Below, in pieces: positions 1-12,500 of a stretch of 64,000 nucleotides of DNA. The notes under the pieces are model-generated. The model was given only the letters and a program-made list of their open reading frames with translations, had not been told where the DNA came from and did no database searches. The stretch's first letter is position 1. Every line of letters starts with the position of its first letter. A program made the translations under genes and the position numbers. The stretch is from assembly GCA_020726505.1 (NCBI GenBank), contig JAHLEZ010000011.1, forward strand, positions 1,612,001-1,676,000, in the 5' to 3' direction. The DNA comes from Leptodontidium sp. MPI-SDFR-AT-0119 (lineage: Eukaryota > Ascomycota > Leotiomycetes > Helotiales > Leptodontidiaceae).

Positions 1-517
1 CGCCGTATCAAGAAATTGACTATACAGTCAAGGGCTTCTTTGCATGCCTCTTTTGACTCTGGTAAGCATTGAAGCACACCGTCGTGGTTGGTCTCGAGTA
101 GATGAGTTCGTATCTGCTGTTCCGCTTTGTACAGGTTATCGATAACTCTGTGTTCAACCGTTTAATTAGCATTTGTCTGGAAATATGTGTGGGTGCTGGG
201 CATCGGTGCTCATCGCAGCCATTCAAGACCTACAGCCAATCTTCATCTGGCATTCTACGAATACCCATCGTCATGTTGTACTTTCCTACCTTCCATGGTC
301 TGTACTGGCGTGGAACTGTCGTTGAAATATCTAAGTTGTACAACGGCGGAACACTTTGAAAGCTCAGCTTTGACGCCTGGTTCTGTAGTCTATTCCCGTG
401 CTCCCAAACTTTCATACCAAGGTATGAAATGAGGACTAGTGTCAGTGATACCAAAAGACCTTCCACCAACGTCGCCGTCTTGGAGGAGTTTGTGAAATGG
501 GGATGAATTGCAAACAT
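1..517 (-). CDS. DUF3445 / heme-dependent oxidative N-demethylase-like protein, N-terminal part (runs off left edge)
   Basis: The gene is read on the minus strand and continues beyond base 1. I chose the ATG at 517. An upstream extension to 595 opens only with TTG and has no ATG after the preceding stop. Residues about 12-35 form one hydrophobic helix, suggesting a membrane anchor. After it comes the DUF3445 hallmark stretch 'KYNMTMGIRRM..DWL'. The frame stops just after this unless an 86-nt intron (148-233, GTAGGT..CACAG, with a GCTAAT branch site) is removed. Splicing gives 'DWLVIDNLYKAEQQIR' and then an open frame to the window edge, as the family expects. Known family members are linked to heme-dependent oxidative N-demethylation. 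The activity and the ER/membrane location here are inferred. About 143 residues are visible, so the catalytic C-terminal part is not seen. Confidence 0.75.
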
Positions 518-1636
518 TTCAGTGTTTTTGTCAATTGGCAAGCAAGGGCCCGCCTTGAAATTTAGAGGAGAGTGCTGTTGAAAGTTCGATTCCAAGAAAT
601 ATTATGTGTTTATCGGAAACAAAGTATAAACAAAAGTCTCACATCCACTCAATTGCCAAGACATGGTAACCACTTTAGTGGTATTTCGCGCTCCAACCGC
701 CGTCTAACGATACTGTCTAACCGCAACCTAAAGATTAGACATTTGCAAAAAGCAAAATATAGACATATCACTTACTGACCACTCCCCACGCCGGAATTTT
801 GCAACCGAGACCGCTGTCTAAGACAATGCGGTTTGTTTCTTGCAAGATCTTGAGTGCATGAGTGGACCCTGCCGAGGTGCGGTCCGACAAGAGCGCCTAA
901 ACCGCCGTCCACAGAAGGCATTACCCCAGAATAGTGGTTACGATGACCCCCTTGGAGTTCACGAATATGTGCAATGCGAGTTGAAGCCGTTCATGCACGA
1001 GAGAATGTGCATCGCGGCGGGAGGCGCCATTTTATCCTTGTCTGTTATCCTGATGCTGCATAGAGCGTCTCGCTGTTGTTCTCTAGCGTTCGAAGAGAGA
1101 TGTTAAGATCAATGACAAACGATGACCCAACACGCCATTTCCCGACTATCTGGTCGTTACCACATGAACTAGAGCTCAACATGATGTACATGACACAAAT
1201 TTTACGCCACACGATCCACGGGTCTGAAAGATACATCGCACGATCGGGGATATTGCGATGTCTCAAGCTGGGGAACAGATTGACCGTCGGTCAACATTAC
1301 CAAACCGGTCAAGACGCCATCATCTGCTGCATAGCGCTTCGCTGTGTTGGCTGCTGGCGATTGATAAACAACTAATCTAGTGCTGACACAAAGATTGGAG
1401 GTGCCACATCTGCGCTTCTGATATGCGGACGTGGACCAACTTGCGGCGTCAGAGGATGCTCTGTCAGTGGGTTTGAGGAATGCTATTCTCAAAAATTAGC
1501 TGCGGTCGCACACTTTGAGAAACCTTTGCATACACTGAGTTACACTGAGTTGGGCATCAATCTTGAAGCAATTTTTCCAATAGCTCCGGGACTCTCATCT
1601 AAGCGTTGAGATCATCAGCGTGAGAAAGAAAAATCA

Positions 1637-1855
1637 AGCTAATCAATTATAATTGATTATAATCTGATTTGATTTGATTTGCTACTGTTGATAATCAGAT
1701 TATAATTAGATTATAATCAATTATTTGTATGTAAATAATCAATTATTTGTATGTAAATAATCAATTATAATCAAAATCAAAGATTTGATTACGTGAATTT
1801 CGGCCTTGATTTGATTTTGATTAGGACCCCCTAATCAAATCAAATCAAATCATTT
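1637..1855. repeat. AT-rich fold-back repeat with nested palindromes and a 22-bp tandem
   Basis: Three structures are nested here. First, a perfect 18-bp palindrome (AATCAATTATAATTGATT) lies at 1641-1658. Second, a 22-bp unit is repeated directly at 1713-1734 and 1735-1756, with a partial third copy from 1757. Third, 17-bp inverted arms (TGATTTGATTTGATTTG at 1665-1681 and its reverse complement at 1836-1852) bracket the whole element. The right end alone folds back around TTAGG-ACC-CCCTAA (about 1806-1852). There is no coding capacity. It resembles a MITE-like or satellite-like element, but no target-site duplication was confirmed. Confidence 0.75.
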
Positions 1856-2724
1856 GTCACGCTGGAGATCATTAATTGCGAAGAATCCAAGATAAATACT
1901 CCGCTGACGACGACCGGAGATTCCATTTCCGCAGTAGATCGGAAGTCGTCTGAAGTTTCCGGTTTCAAAATCTTCTGTTCCGCTGTTATACTAATCAGCG
2001 TCACTTCAGTGGGCTCGAAGTTGTCCTCCAGATCATATTCCCCTGCGATACTACAGCCCCTGGCACACTACGGAACGTGACAGATACCCGTATGCTCCGC
2101 AACCCCCCACAGCTTACGAGTATAGTATCTGCAGGCTGCTATAATTTATGCACGGCACCGTTGTGATATGTGTTCTCGGGCACCGTGGCTGTACGATATT
2201 CCTTCCCTAGGTCTCCTGGAAGTGCGCAAATCTCCACCAGATACCACTACTTCGACAACGCCGCAAAAATCTTTGTCACCCTCACAACGAACATTATTGG
2301 GCCAGAGATTCCTTCAGGCAAAGATCATAGGTCAGAGGCAAAAACATTGCATGTTCGAAGACGCTCAATCAGAAAACACGATGCTTGAACAGCTCGATTC
2401 TGCTTCGGCGCTCAACTCGGGAGTCTAGAGACCAATAATTAACCAACAGTCTCACCATTCTATGGCACTAGCGCCACCATTTCCCGGAAGCTGCACTCTT
2501 GTGCAATTTTACAGTTCTTTACAACATATCTAACAGGTCTAAATCGGCTTTTTGGCAAGGCACTTTGCCTGCGACTGTCCATTGGGACACTCGACATCGC
2601 TTGGGGATTCAAGTTCATGTTCCGCGGTCGAATTGGCTTCCACCCCGCGACATACTACTATACATGCGAGATAGTAGGGAGCTTAGTTATCTCTTTCTGA
2701 TCCTATTGGGCGTCTGAAGACATT

Positions 2725-3015
2725 TTACGGCTGAGTATATTTTGGTTGAATTGCGTTGATTGAGGGAGATAATTCAACGAAAGGAGAATACCGCGTGACG
2801 ATAATTGGCAGGAAGGTCAAGCCGAATAACTCTTGAAATTCTGGTGATGCTTGATTGGAGAGCAACACCTCCCTCCTGAACTTTTTGGCCGAGGCAATAT
2901 ATGTGTCTGCGAAGCTTCGCAGTCGGCTGGCAGCCATGTCGGCACTTACTGTGCGCAAGTCAGGAAATTCGATAGGAATTGGTGACAGGTTCACGGGTAT
3001 CGTTGGCAATGTCAT
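2725..3015 (-). CDS. Doubtful small hypothetical protein
   Basis: A 96-residue reading frame opens with ATG at 3015. Its composition is protein-like (a Pro/Leu-rich start, then a basic helix-like middle with 'AASRLRSFADTYIASAKKFRR'-type charge spacing), but I recognise no domain. It may be one exon of a larger gene, a relic, or chance. It stands alone in a gene-poor stretch and has no clear neighbour relationship. Confidence 0.2.
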   Translation of the reverse strand: MTLPTIPVNLSPIPIEFPDLRTVSADMAASRLRSFADTYIASAKKFRREVLLSNQASPEFQELFGLTFLPIIVTRYSPFVELSPSINAIQPKYTQP

Positions 3016-4258
3016 CTTCAACGAAATCTGCGCAACATTAATCTAAACATACCAATGTTTCTTTGTTCCAGCAAATAAATACTTGCACCGGGGAATCGAA
3101 TGAGAACCTGACCCGAGGGGTGAAACAACAATGTCTTGCACAATTTGCAACGACCAGAATGCATACTCAGATATAGGTTCGTCCCCAACAACAAAAAAGA
3201 TTTCTGTTATCGTCCTAAGTCAATTCTTGGGAGCTCTCAATTGATTTTGACCACCTCTGCTAACATATTCCGGCCTAGATATATCAGCATTCGACCTATT
3301 ATGCAAGGCTTAGCTATTCTTGCGGAGAATGAGGGTAAACATACACTTACTCTGGGCGAAACCTGTCTCTGGTCTATCAAAAAAGAAGTATGTACGCTCT
3401 TTCTATGGCCGCGTCGTCGTGATCGCACACCTCCTGACTGCACGCGCGAGTCATGCTGCCGCTGCTCGCTTGCTTGCCCCTAATTTTAGCGAGCCCGAGG
3501 AGTGGAGTAAACATGAGCCCTTGGTTGCGTTCATAGTCCAGTCAATGATACGCCTGATTGGCTTTGCTACTCTGATACTGCTAAATCAAATTAATCGTGG
3601 TACCTTCAGTCCCTCTCCGGAACTGAACGCCTCTATTTCGCGAATCGAGAAAACTGTAACTGGATCCAGACACTGTCCAGCAAACAAAGACGACCAAGCG
3701 ATGGGAAAGAGAAACAAAGCAAGAGATGGAGCTGCAATATTAGAACTTAACAATTATCGAAGATCTATGGATTCATCGTCTAAGCAAGATATTGTATACA
3801 TATAGCTTGCCAGTACGACGAAGCCCCCTTACGAAGTTAATATATTCGGCTGTAGCAAGCAAAGTAGATAACCCAGTCCCCATCTCACTCTCTCGAAACT
3901 TGTTCACGACGTGCTGACGTCCGCATTACATCCTTCTGTACACGTATATCGCTGATGGAGCCTGTGGCCAGTTTATCCTCGCTTTCTTTCATCTTCGTAC
4001 TCCCGGTGCGCCGGTCACATCCGTTGTCAATTCGACCTGGTCATCGTCCCTCACTTTGACACTGCCTTGAAGGAGGATCCAATCCCTCTTGTTCCAAGTT
4101 TTTCGGTTGTCGATATCCGATCTTCTGTGGTTGCCGCTACCCCTGTCTGCGAAGACATTTCCCGTCGTACCATGCGCAGATTCTCAACGGTTCAAATCTC
4201 CAGACGAAAGCTTGTTTGAGGATCCCCCACTTTTCGTGACGAGAGTCACCCACCATCT

Positions 4259-5418
4259 TCAGAAGAAGGGGGCGAGTGTCGGAAGGTATGCACAAACTAT
4301 GACGATGTAGGGTTCGCAGCAGGGCCAAATAAAGAGTTGGCCCATTGCCCATGTGGGATCGTCTGAAGTTACGATGATGTGGAGGATGATTATTCGGATT
4401 ATTGACGCGATGCAGACACTGAATCGATATACTGTTAGTGACAAAACTCTATGGTGTGAGGGTATAGAGATTTGCCTACAAGCTACCCAGCAGGAGAATG
4501 AGCATAACAGCTAGTTTTTGACTCTTCGGCATCTGCAGCTTCAAAATAACAGGTATGGGGACAATTAAAATACAAAAATCAACCAGCATAGCCTAGAAAT
4601 CAGGTTAACAATCAATCCTCAGCGACATATGGAAGTGAAAATACCCAGATTCCGTTCGCAAAGAAGAATAGCGATACATTGATGCAATGGCTAGTTGCAC
4701 CAGGCGTCGTGAATTGAGTCTACGCAAAGGGTTAACGAAAATAATTTCCCCATGACGGAAGCCTTCAAACTGACCCAGAAGTACTCAAGGGGCTGACAAG
4801 ATACCACGATGGTGGCAATGACAGTCACGCAATATGATACGACCGGAAAAGTGCAGAACCAGAGGCCCCAATTCATGCCAAAGATTCGCCGATAGAAAAG
4901 AACAATGGAAAGCTTCGTGAAGCTGACTGCGAGAGCATAGATGATAACGTATGCGAACAGAATCTGCCTTCAATTTCAGTGACTTTGGAGTTTGAGACGC
5001 TCCGGTTATTGTGTACCTTCTAGATGCCGGTAAACTGAGTCTCGTCTAACGCCCACAGATGCTTACCCCCTCCGTATGGAAGACCTAGAAGTATTTAGTT
5101 GTGAGTCTTGAGATGTTTCCACGACATCACATACTAATGAGAGAGCAAGCAGCTGTACCATGGGCGAAAAACTTCGTTCTCGTTAGTAGGAATCGGTTTT
5201 ATCTGTGCCAGACTTACCAGTCCCATTTCAATACAATAATCATCTACAGCCAAAACTGTGCCTTTCTGTATCGTCCTCGTAACCACTCGAAGCACAACAA
5301 AGATCGTGGCAATCACCATTAGACTGATCACTGCGCTTAAGATAGCCGTACTTTGAGTCTCGTTCAAATCAATACCATCAGGCGTTAGCCCAAAGACTCC
5401 ACTGCTCTGGTTCAACAT
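4259..5418 (-). pseudogene. Fungal rhodopsin-domain integral membrane protein (SAT4-like family), probably decayed
   Basis: The first exon (5418-5218) encodes 67 residues with a membrane helix and then 'TVLAVDDYC', typical of the fungal rhodopsin-domain family of seven-helix proteins. Downstream pieces in order are: 'LPYGGGKHLWALDETQFTGI'; the segment 'FTKLSIVLFYRRIFGMN' with 'CQPLEYFW'; 'VDFCILIVPIPVI' with 'LQMPKSQKLAVML'; and 'DDPTWAMGQLFIW' with 'AYLPTLAPFF'. Together these cover most of the family fold. I see several defects. An in-frame TAG (complement 5020-5022) sits just before a donor site at 5016. The join of exon 1 to the next piece changes phase. The expected donor after 'ASVMG' (near 4755) reads GAAATT instead of GTAAAT. 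Intron positions otherwise fit the family. An intact gene with an unusual splice pattern remains possible. Confidence 0.6.
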
Positions 5419-6347
5419 CTTGAGGATTGGGTTCTTCGTTGATTAGGGAAACAAGGGAATAAGGCCATGACTTCAAATTATAAGGGTACTGCTGTCTGTC
5501 ACAGTCTGACTCAGAAGAAGAAACATTTATGCCCCAAATTCTCCGGCGCCACTCATTGATTTTCTTGTTCTTCCAAACTGCTCTTTCAAGAGAATCTTCA
5601 TGCGAAAGTGACTGGGCCAGGATAAAATTCATGTCTCAACCAATTCCAACATTGCCCTTGAAACACCAACGCAAGAGGATGCTGGGACAGTGAAGATCAA
5701 AAATGTTTGGACCGAGTAAAAGTTATTTACATTAAAACTACCCGGATCCATTACAACTTGGGGATTAATTCCAAGCTGTCATGTCCATAAATGAAACGAT
5801 TCGAGGCATCTGCACCTCGCTCAGATCGGAGCACTTGAAGTAGATCATCAGTTGATTCTTGCAGGTAGACTGAGATCTCCATTGTGGCTTGAGGGTGGGG
5901 TTGGGTGTCAGATTTTATGAGTTGTGGGGACCTGCGAACTCTAATCTTTGCATGAGCAGGGCTTTACGAACTCGGCTTTTTCGCATTCTTTGTGAGGGCG
6001 TGTCACACCTATCCCTGAGAAGTGGAGCACAACCCGGTGCTCGACGCTGGCGAATCTTATCCCTTGTCCCCAACCCCCTTGTCGCCAGATTCCGCTCGTG
6101 CGAGGTTCCAACGTTCCGTGAGGCTACTTTTGCGGTGTTAGGAAAGGAGAAACACATGAACAAGGTGTCGCATCCCTAGATTTTTCCGGCGCCATAAGCG
6201 CAACTGCGCTATAGAATATCAAATACTTAGATATCTAAGCAAATAGAGTCTCGGCGAAATCAGCAAACCGTGGATCCATTTCATCTCAGTATCACGCCTG
6301 GCACGAGAATCTTCCCTTCATTATAATAACCTCCTTTCTCGACAAGC
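5419..6347. other. Intergenic, upstream of the first kinase-TPR gene
   Basis: No gene was recognised. The right part must hold the promoter and 5' leader of the kinase-TPR gene starting at 6348. 'TTATAATAA' about 25-30 bases before its ATG is AT-rich, but I cannot call it a TATA box with confidence. Confidence 0.4.
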
Positions 6348-9213
6348 ATGGAGAATCTACCCACCTTTTCGAGGGGGAAATTGATATTCAGCAGTGCTGC
6401 GCCTGAGGAACCTCCCTCCAAGCACAAGCCTCTGGACTTAATTGATCTGCTGTCGATTGCTCAGCATCACTTGGTCGACTTTCTTCCGATAACGTGGCAC
6501 GAGGCTCTGGGACCTCTTGGCGAAGGCGGCTCTGCTCATGTAAGTCAATCACACGTCGATCTCAAGGCGAGCTTTGCATTCAAACGATTTGTGAGGCGGG
6601 AAAATAGGCGGGAGAAAGCTTTGCAATATATTGCAGCCGAAATCCGGGTTCTGCGGAGCGAAAGCCTGAGGTCCCATCCCAACATCGTGAGCCTTCTGGG
6701 TGTGTGCTGGGAGTTTTGCGCCGAACGGAAGTCTATTGCACCGGTTCTCGTCTTTCCAAAGGCTCCTTTAGGAGATATTCATACCTTTCTGGTCGGCGGC
6801 GATGGCAGAAGCATCCCATTTACCACAAAGTTAAGCCTCTGCGTAGACGTGGCCATGGCCATGATGACCTTGCACAATACCAGTAAGTGCCTTCGACGAG
6901 CGGGACTTTGTTCATCCATACTGACCTCCATCCCATATATTATCCACGGAGACATTAAGCCCCAGAATATATTAGTTTTCAGAGACGACAGGGAAAATCC
7001 ATTAGCCAAGCTCATCGATTTCGCATATTCCTGCTTTGGGGCTGACATTAACAGCAGGGTATACTTACCAAGAACGTCTCCTTGGATCTTGGCTCCCGAA
7101 TGGCACCCGAGAGGCTTTTCACTAGCTGCCGCCAAGAGATTAGACGTCTTTTCCTATGGAATGCTGTGTGTGTGGATTCTGTTCCAGCAAGATATCTCTA
7201 ACATATTCGGAAAGTCCGGAGAGAATTGTGTAGAAGACTTGCTCCATGATCTGAAGGCCCAACGGCAGATTCTCCACGCTGTTCAGGTTATCATCCAAGA
7301 TCTCGATTTGGAAGACGAAGAGCGTAGAGCGCAACTCGGCGAATTCTTTTCCATGACGATTGCAGATGATCCAAAAAGTAGAGAGTGCGACTTTGGCAGA
7401 CTTATTCACTATTTGAATCCTCAACGGCACACCTCGTCTTCCGACAACGTTACCGCCGTTCCTCACGCACCTGTTAGCGCGACTCAACCAACGCTTTTGA
7501 AGGAATACAAGTTCCCCACATTACACTCCCATTTCAGTTTCAGTGTTAGTGACAACTTGGAGCTGTTAAAATGAAATGATTGTGCTGATCCTGCATAAGA
7601 TACCGAAGTCTATGATTCAGTTATTCTGGACTGACTACCGCCTGCGTGTAACAATAGCAGAACTTCTCGAGAAACGAACGAGTAACAGTACTTGCCCAGA
7701 ATGTGCCGACAGATACGCCTACCAGCTTGCCATACTTTACCATACCGGATTTGGAACGGCAAGAAACGAAGCACATTGCCACCTCTGGTTGGCCAAGAGC
7801 AAAATGTCTTCCGAATATCTAAACTCGTCACTGACTCAGATCAGCAACGGACAGGTCTTTCGCTCTAGCCAATTCATTGATTTGTGGTTTGGTGGCTCTA
7901 TAACTCCGGCCGACGTCGTGCAGAGCTATCGCGATAGCCAGATCCTCTCATCCGCGGAATGTCATCTCCGCAGGGAAGCCGTCGATCTCGAGGCATGTTT
8001 CGGGAACGACCACTTCTTAACCAACACCTTGAAGGCGCTGCTGGCAGATATCCTGCAGGCCGAAGACAGGTTGGTCGAAGCGACTCGGCTGTACGGAGAG
8101 GTTCTGGAATCGAGGCAGCGCAACACGCACCCTGGGCATCCGTCAAACGTGTCAACGATGTTGAGTCTGGCCTCGGTTCTGGAGGAACGGGGTATGTGGA
8201 CCGACAGCGAGCGCATCCTTCGTGCCGCCCTTGCCAGTGTCATATCCACGCTCGGAGCTCACCACCCGACCAAAATATTGTGTTTGGCCCATTTGGGAGC
8301 CGTCCTCGGACAAATGGAGCGGTGGGATGAGGCGGAGGAGTTGGACCGGGAAGCCCTTCAGGAGAGCCTGGACCATTTCGGCCGCGAGCACCCAAACTCG
8401 GTCAAAGCCATGGGTAACCTTGCTATGAGTCTAGACATGAGAGGCAAACTAGAGGAAGCCGAGATATTACAGAGCGAAAACCTCCAATTGAGCAGGAAGC
8501 TGCTTGGGGATACCCACCCGGATACCCTAACGAGTCTATCCAGCTTGGCACAGGGCTATGGAGCCCAGAAGAGGTGGGAGGAAGCTAGGGCCTTGCAAGA
8601 ACAAGTCTTGGATTTGAGAAAGAAAGTTTTGGAACCCAATCATAGTGACGTCCCCAGTAGTAGTGCAAACCTGGCGGCCACCTATATTGAACTACAAATG
8701 CTCGGCGAAGCAGAAGAAATACTGACCGAGCTGGCAGCAAAGGGTGAGGAGGTCTTCGGCGCGGAAAATCCCAAGCAGCTGGCCGTCAAGACCAATCTGG
8801 TCGAGTTGTACAGGCGCCAGGGCCGACTCCAGGAAGCCTGGGACCTCAGCGTAAAAGTTATGGAGCTTTCAGAAAAAGTGCGAGGGTTGAAGCATTCCAA
8901 AACAATGCAACTCATTGCCACTCAAGCGAGAATTCTGTGGGAAGGTGGTCAGGTTGAAAATGCTCGCATCAGTTACGAGAATGCTGTTTCTCTTAGCTTG
9001 GAGGTTTACGGTGCGAAAAATCAATTTACCATGAGTAATTGTCACGGCCTGGCAATATGCATCCACGCCCAGGGAGATAACGAAGGAGCAATAGCTGTAA
9101 TGGAGGAGGTTTTGAGGCTGAGAAGGGAGATTCTCGGGCCTGATGATCCTGAAACGTGCAATTCTGCTCGGGCTCTAGAACTTTGGGGAGCTTCTAACAA
9201 AAGTAGCTCCTAA
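6348..9213 (+). CDS. Protein kinase-TPR fusion protein (copy A)
   Basis: Two open frames (6348-7574 and 7576-9213) join through a 55-nt intron at 7545-7599 (GTTAGT..CATAAG, phase 0), giving about 936 residues. The N-terminal kinase has a Gly-rich loop 'LGEGGSAHV' (58-66), the beta-3 Lys in 'AFKRF' (K79), catalytic loop 'HGDIKPQN' (200-207), 'DFA' in place of DFG (224-226) and 'APEW' (249-252). The Arg of HRD is Gly. Lys, both Asp and Asn are kept, so activity is plausible. Next is a 'CPEC...YQLAILYHTGFG' segment, also present in copy B. About nine 42-residue TPR units of the kinesin-light-chain type ('NLA..y...G...EAe', '..G..HP.T') follow to the C-terminus. Such repeats are known as C-terminal sensors in fungal NLR-like proteins. 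Here a kinase takes the NTPase place. The gene is tail to tail with copy B. Role inferred: a signalling kinase with a repeat-based recognition part. Confidence 0.8.
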
Positions 9214-9540
9214 ATAGTATTACGACGGGGTAGAAGGGGGTATATAGCGCATCCCTATAGCACCTGCTATGTTCACTACTTATAAGCAAATAAACTAACG
9301 AATATAGAGGCACATAAATAGTGCATGATATTCATGAGTTGAAGATGTAACAGGTATGTTCTGCTCACACCGAAAAGAGGCCCAAAAGTGGATTCGGAGT
9401 GTTCATATATATAACCTACCCACTCTCCACAGTATTATTTAATCGCTTGAGCACTTTGTAAACAACTGAACTGCGAATTAGTGGCGCGTAGACAGCAAAC
9501 ACAGCCTCTTTTCGATTTCTTCTCGCAGCTCTATTAAGAG
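9214..9540. other. Shared 3' spacer between the two kinase-TPR genes
   Basis: This 327-bp AT-rich spacer between two converging stop codons should contain both polyadenylation regions. Short AATAAA-like stretches such as 'AGCAAATAAACTAA' near 9286 are visible. No gene. Confidence 0.5.
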
Positions 9541-12500
9541 CTAGCGTTGCAGATTATTTAGTGCACTATCCGCATTATATCCAACGCAATTACAGAAGTA
9601 TCGAAAATTAGCCAACGCCGTTTGTGTCGATTGATTGTCTAAGCCAAGACTCCTGATCCTTATCTCGATCAACGCCAAATACGCCACATACGCCTCTTGT
9701 GACATGCCTTTCAGTGCGTAAGCTGAGGCAAGGTTGCCTAAAGCAGTCCCCGTGAGCAAATGCTCAGGGCCCAGGATATGCTTGGCCGCAGACCATACCT
9801 TCTCGAGCAATCTCTGAGCCCGATCCAACTCATTTTCTTCGATATATGCCCAACCAAGGTTGGACAGGGGTTTGAGGATGACTGCATCATCATTCTGGAG
9901 TTTGTTTAGCGACTCCAGCGAAAGAGACAAGTCAAGTTCGTCGGCCTGTTCATACTTCTTCTGGCATCCGAGTGTTTCGCATAGACACGCCATCGCTTCC
10001 ATTGTTCTCGGGTGGTTCGATCCCATGGTTTCGCGTCTTGTTGAGAGGATCTCAACCTGAAGCTTTTCAGCTTCGCTCCACAGGCCTCGCCAATTCAACA
10101 GAGTAGCTAGTTTCGTCGCCACACGTATATCGAGTGAGCTGTTGACGAGGCCCGCCTCTTTACGATTCTCAGAGCATCTCTCGGCCAGTTCCTTAATCAA
10201 AGAATCCGCCATGTCATGGTTGCCTTCGTCGTAATAGACTTCTGCAAGATTCAGAAATGTGGCGATCGTATCGGCATGATTCAGGCCCATTGATTCTTCC
10301 TGGGCTCTGGCGGTGGATTTCAAGATATCTTGAGCCTCTGGAAAACGACGCTGGCCGAGATAGGCCACACCAAGGTCGTTGAAGAGCCTTAATTTATCCG
10401 GATGAATGGAAGCTAGAGGCTCGTCTCTGCAGCTTCTTAACGACTTCAACCACTCCTCAGCTTTGCGAAACTGGCCTTGTTTGAGATATGTCTGTGCGAG
10501 GTTTGACCCAACTCTGCATGTGGCAATGCTGTCCGGCCCGAATGTCTGGAGGCATCGAGACGCAGTGTCCCTTTCTAAAGCCTCCGCTTCCTTCAGCTTT
10601 CCCATCTGTTTCTGTGCCATAGCAAGGTTTGCTCTAAATACTATAGTATCAGGATGACTGATACCCCCGATGGATTCGCTCTCTTTAACTAGTTGCAAGA
10701 AATGCAATTCTGCTTCTTCCCATTTCCCCTGAGCCCAAAGCGTCGAGGCGACAACCCCCCTAGCATTCAACGTGGTGGGATGTCCATCGCCGAAGAGGGC
10801 CCGAGTCCGCTGAAAGGCATCGGTTTGCAACTCCAGCGCTTCTTGGTACTTTCCCATTTGGCAATAGGTAGAGCCAAGTCTCAGAATTATTGTAAGAACC
10901 AAGGGATTGGCGACTTCTTCAATACAGGACAGCGAGTCAATGATTTCTTTCTCGAGACGGGCCGCCTCTGTAGAATGAAGTCTGCCTTTGTAGATTGAAG
11001 CCAGGGCCATCTTCAACTGAATCGTGACAATGTGTGATTCTCCTAAAATTTGACTTGAAGCATCGACTTCTGTGTTGAATGCGCCTTCGAAACGGTGATA
11101 CATATCCGGCTGGCCATATTGCTCTGCGAAATCTATGATGTGGATGAAGCCATCATGTTTTAGTCTTTCGAACTCGCCAGTATATCTAAGATCGAACAAG
11201 TATTCCCGGAGTCCGTCAATTTCCCGCTCGAGATCTTGGACGCCCCTCGAACTGCGTCGCAACCATTCCTTTGCTCTTGATTCGTCTCGGTAGCCGCCGA
11301 ATCCAAGATGAAAGGACAGCGCAAGTTGGAATGCCATGCTTTCCGAGCAGGACTGGCAGCAATGCGGGATGGTTTCCGAATTTGGTGACTTGAATACTGA
11401 TTCCAATGCCCTCAAAATGCTGAGGCGTACTTGGTAGCTTGTGAGACTAAGCTGAGGAATGGCCGCCGCCAGCTGAGTGGAATTAATACAAAGTATGGAA
11501 ATCTAACCGTGGCTGCTTACCCGGAAGGTCTTATGAGTCGGAACTGTTACTGTATCATATCTTTCAAACTTGCCAAGGTTGGAAAATCTATCGCAAGTAA
11601 GCATGGACTCTCAAAGGGAGGCTTGTATTACCCGCAGACGGTGATATCCTCTGTTAGTTTAAAAATATCAGCTTCTCTTTTGGTGGGATTATGCTGAAGA
11701 GTTCTGTTGAAAAATAGGACAAGTTCCGACTTTTCTCCTACAGTCGCATCCTCAAGGCATTCAATAACGTGTACCATTTGTTCCGGTAACGCTTTCTGCT
11801 CTTTCCACTGACTCAAGATGTCAGTCGTAGAATTGGATTTCATATCGGCAGCCCAAGTCGGTTGATTAGTCAGAACATTGAGGCCAGCATCTGATGAATT
11901 CTGTAAAGCATGCTCCATTATAACCCATAGGCAAAGCATCCCTAGAGAAAAGATGTCCAATAATTTGGCCTTCTCCATTGAGAACCCTCGGTGGTGCCAT
12001 TCAGGCGCGAACCATGGCGCGGACTTTGGAGGGTAGACCTTATTACTGCCACTCCCGCTAAAGCATGAGAAGCCAACGTCGGCAACTTTTGCATCATAAC
12101 CCAAGCTGGAGTCTTTATAGACAAGAACATTCTGTGGCTTGAGATCCCCGTGAACAACACCTACATCAATGTCAGCAGTTGAACTTTTCAAACCAACACT
12201 GGCATCCTTGCCACAGGCATGGAGCTTTTGTAAAGCTCTAATGACGTTCGAGCAAAGTTTTAGCTTGTCGCAAAAGGAGCTTTGCCGGCCTTCGCGGTGG
12301 CTTAAAAATCTATCCAAGGCACCAAATTCTGCGCTTGGAAGTACCAGGACTGGCCATGCTTCGCCGGCTGTTGAGGGCTCCCAGCTGATCCCCAGCACGT
12401 CGACGATATGAGGGTCTTCTTGGATCGGGGGATGCCGTAGAACTAGAATTTCCGTACAGAGGGCGTTGAGAAGTCGAGCATCGGTCTCGTTGGTGCGACT

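Larger units (their letters stand above)
518..4200. other. Gene-poor stretch with one AT-rich repeat
   Basis: Apart from the AT-rich repeat (1637-1855) and one doubtful small reading frame (2725-3015), I see no recognisable gene, RNA gene or mobile-element protein. Reading frames are short, overlap on both strands and carry no family motif. A small tandem 'ACACTGAGTT' doublet sits near 1530. Confidence 0.5.

Noticed and set aside
1800..1860. TTAGG/CCTAA centre as telomere-type repeat
   Set aside because: Only one unit on each side; it is part of a hairpin, not a TTAGGG array.
3320..3805. 161-codon frame on the plus strand
   Set aside because: No recognisable domain; composition looks random; no ATG context or neighbours supporting it.
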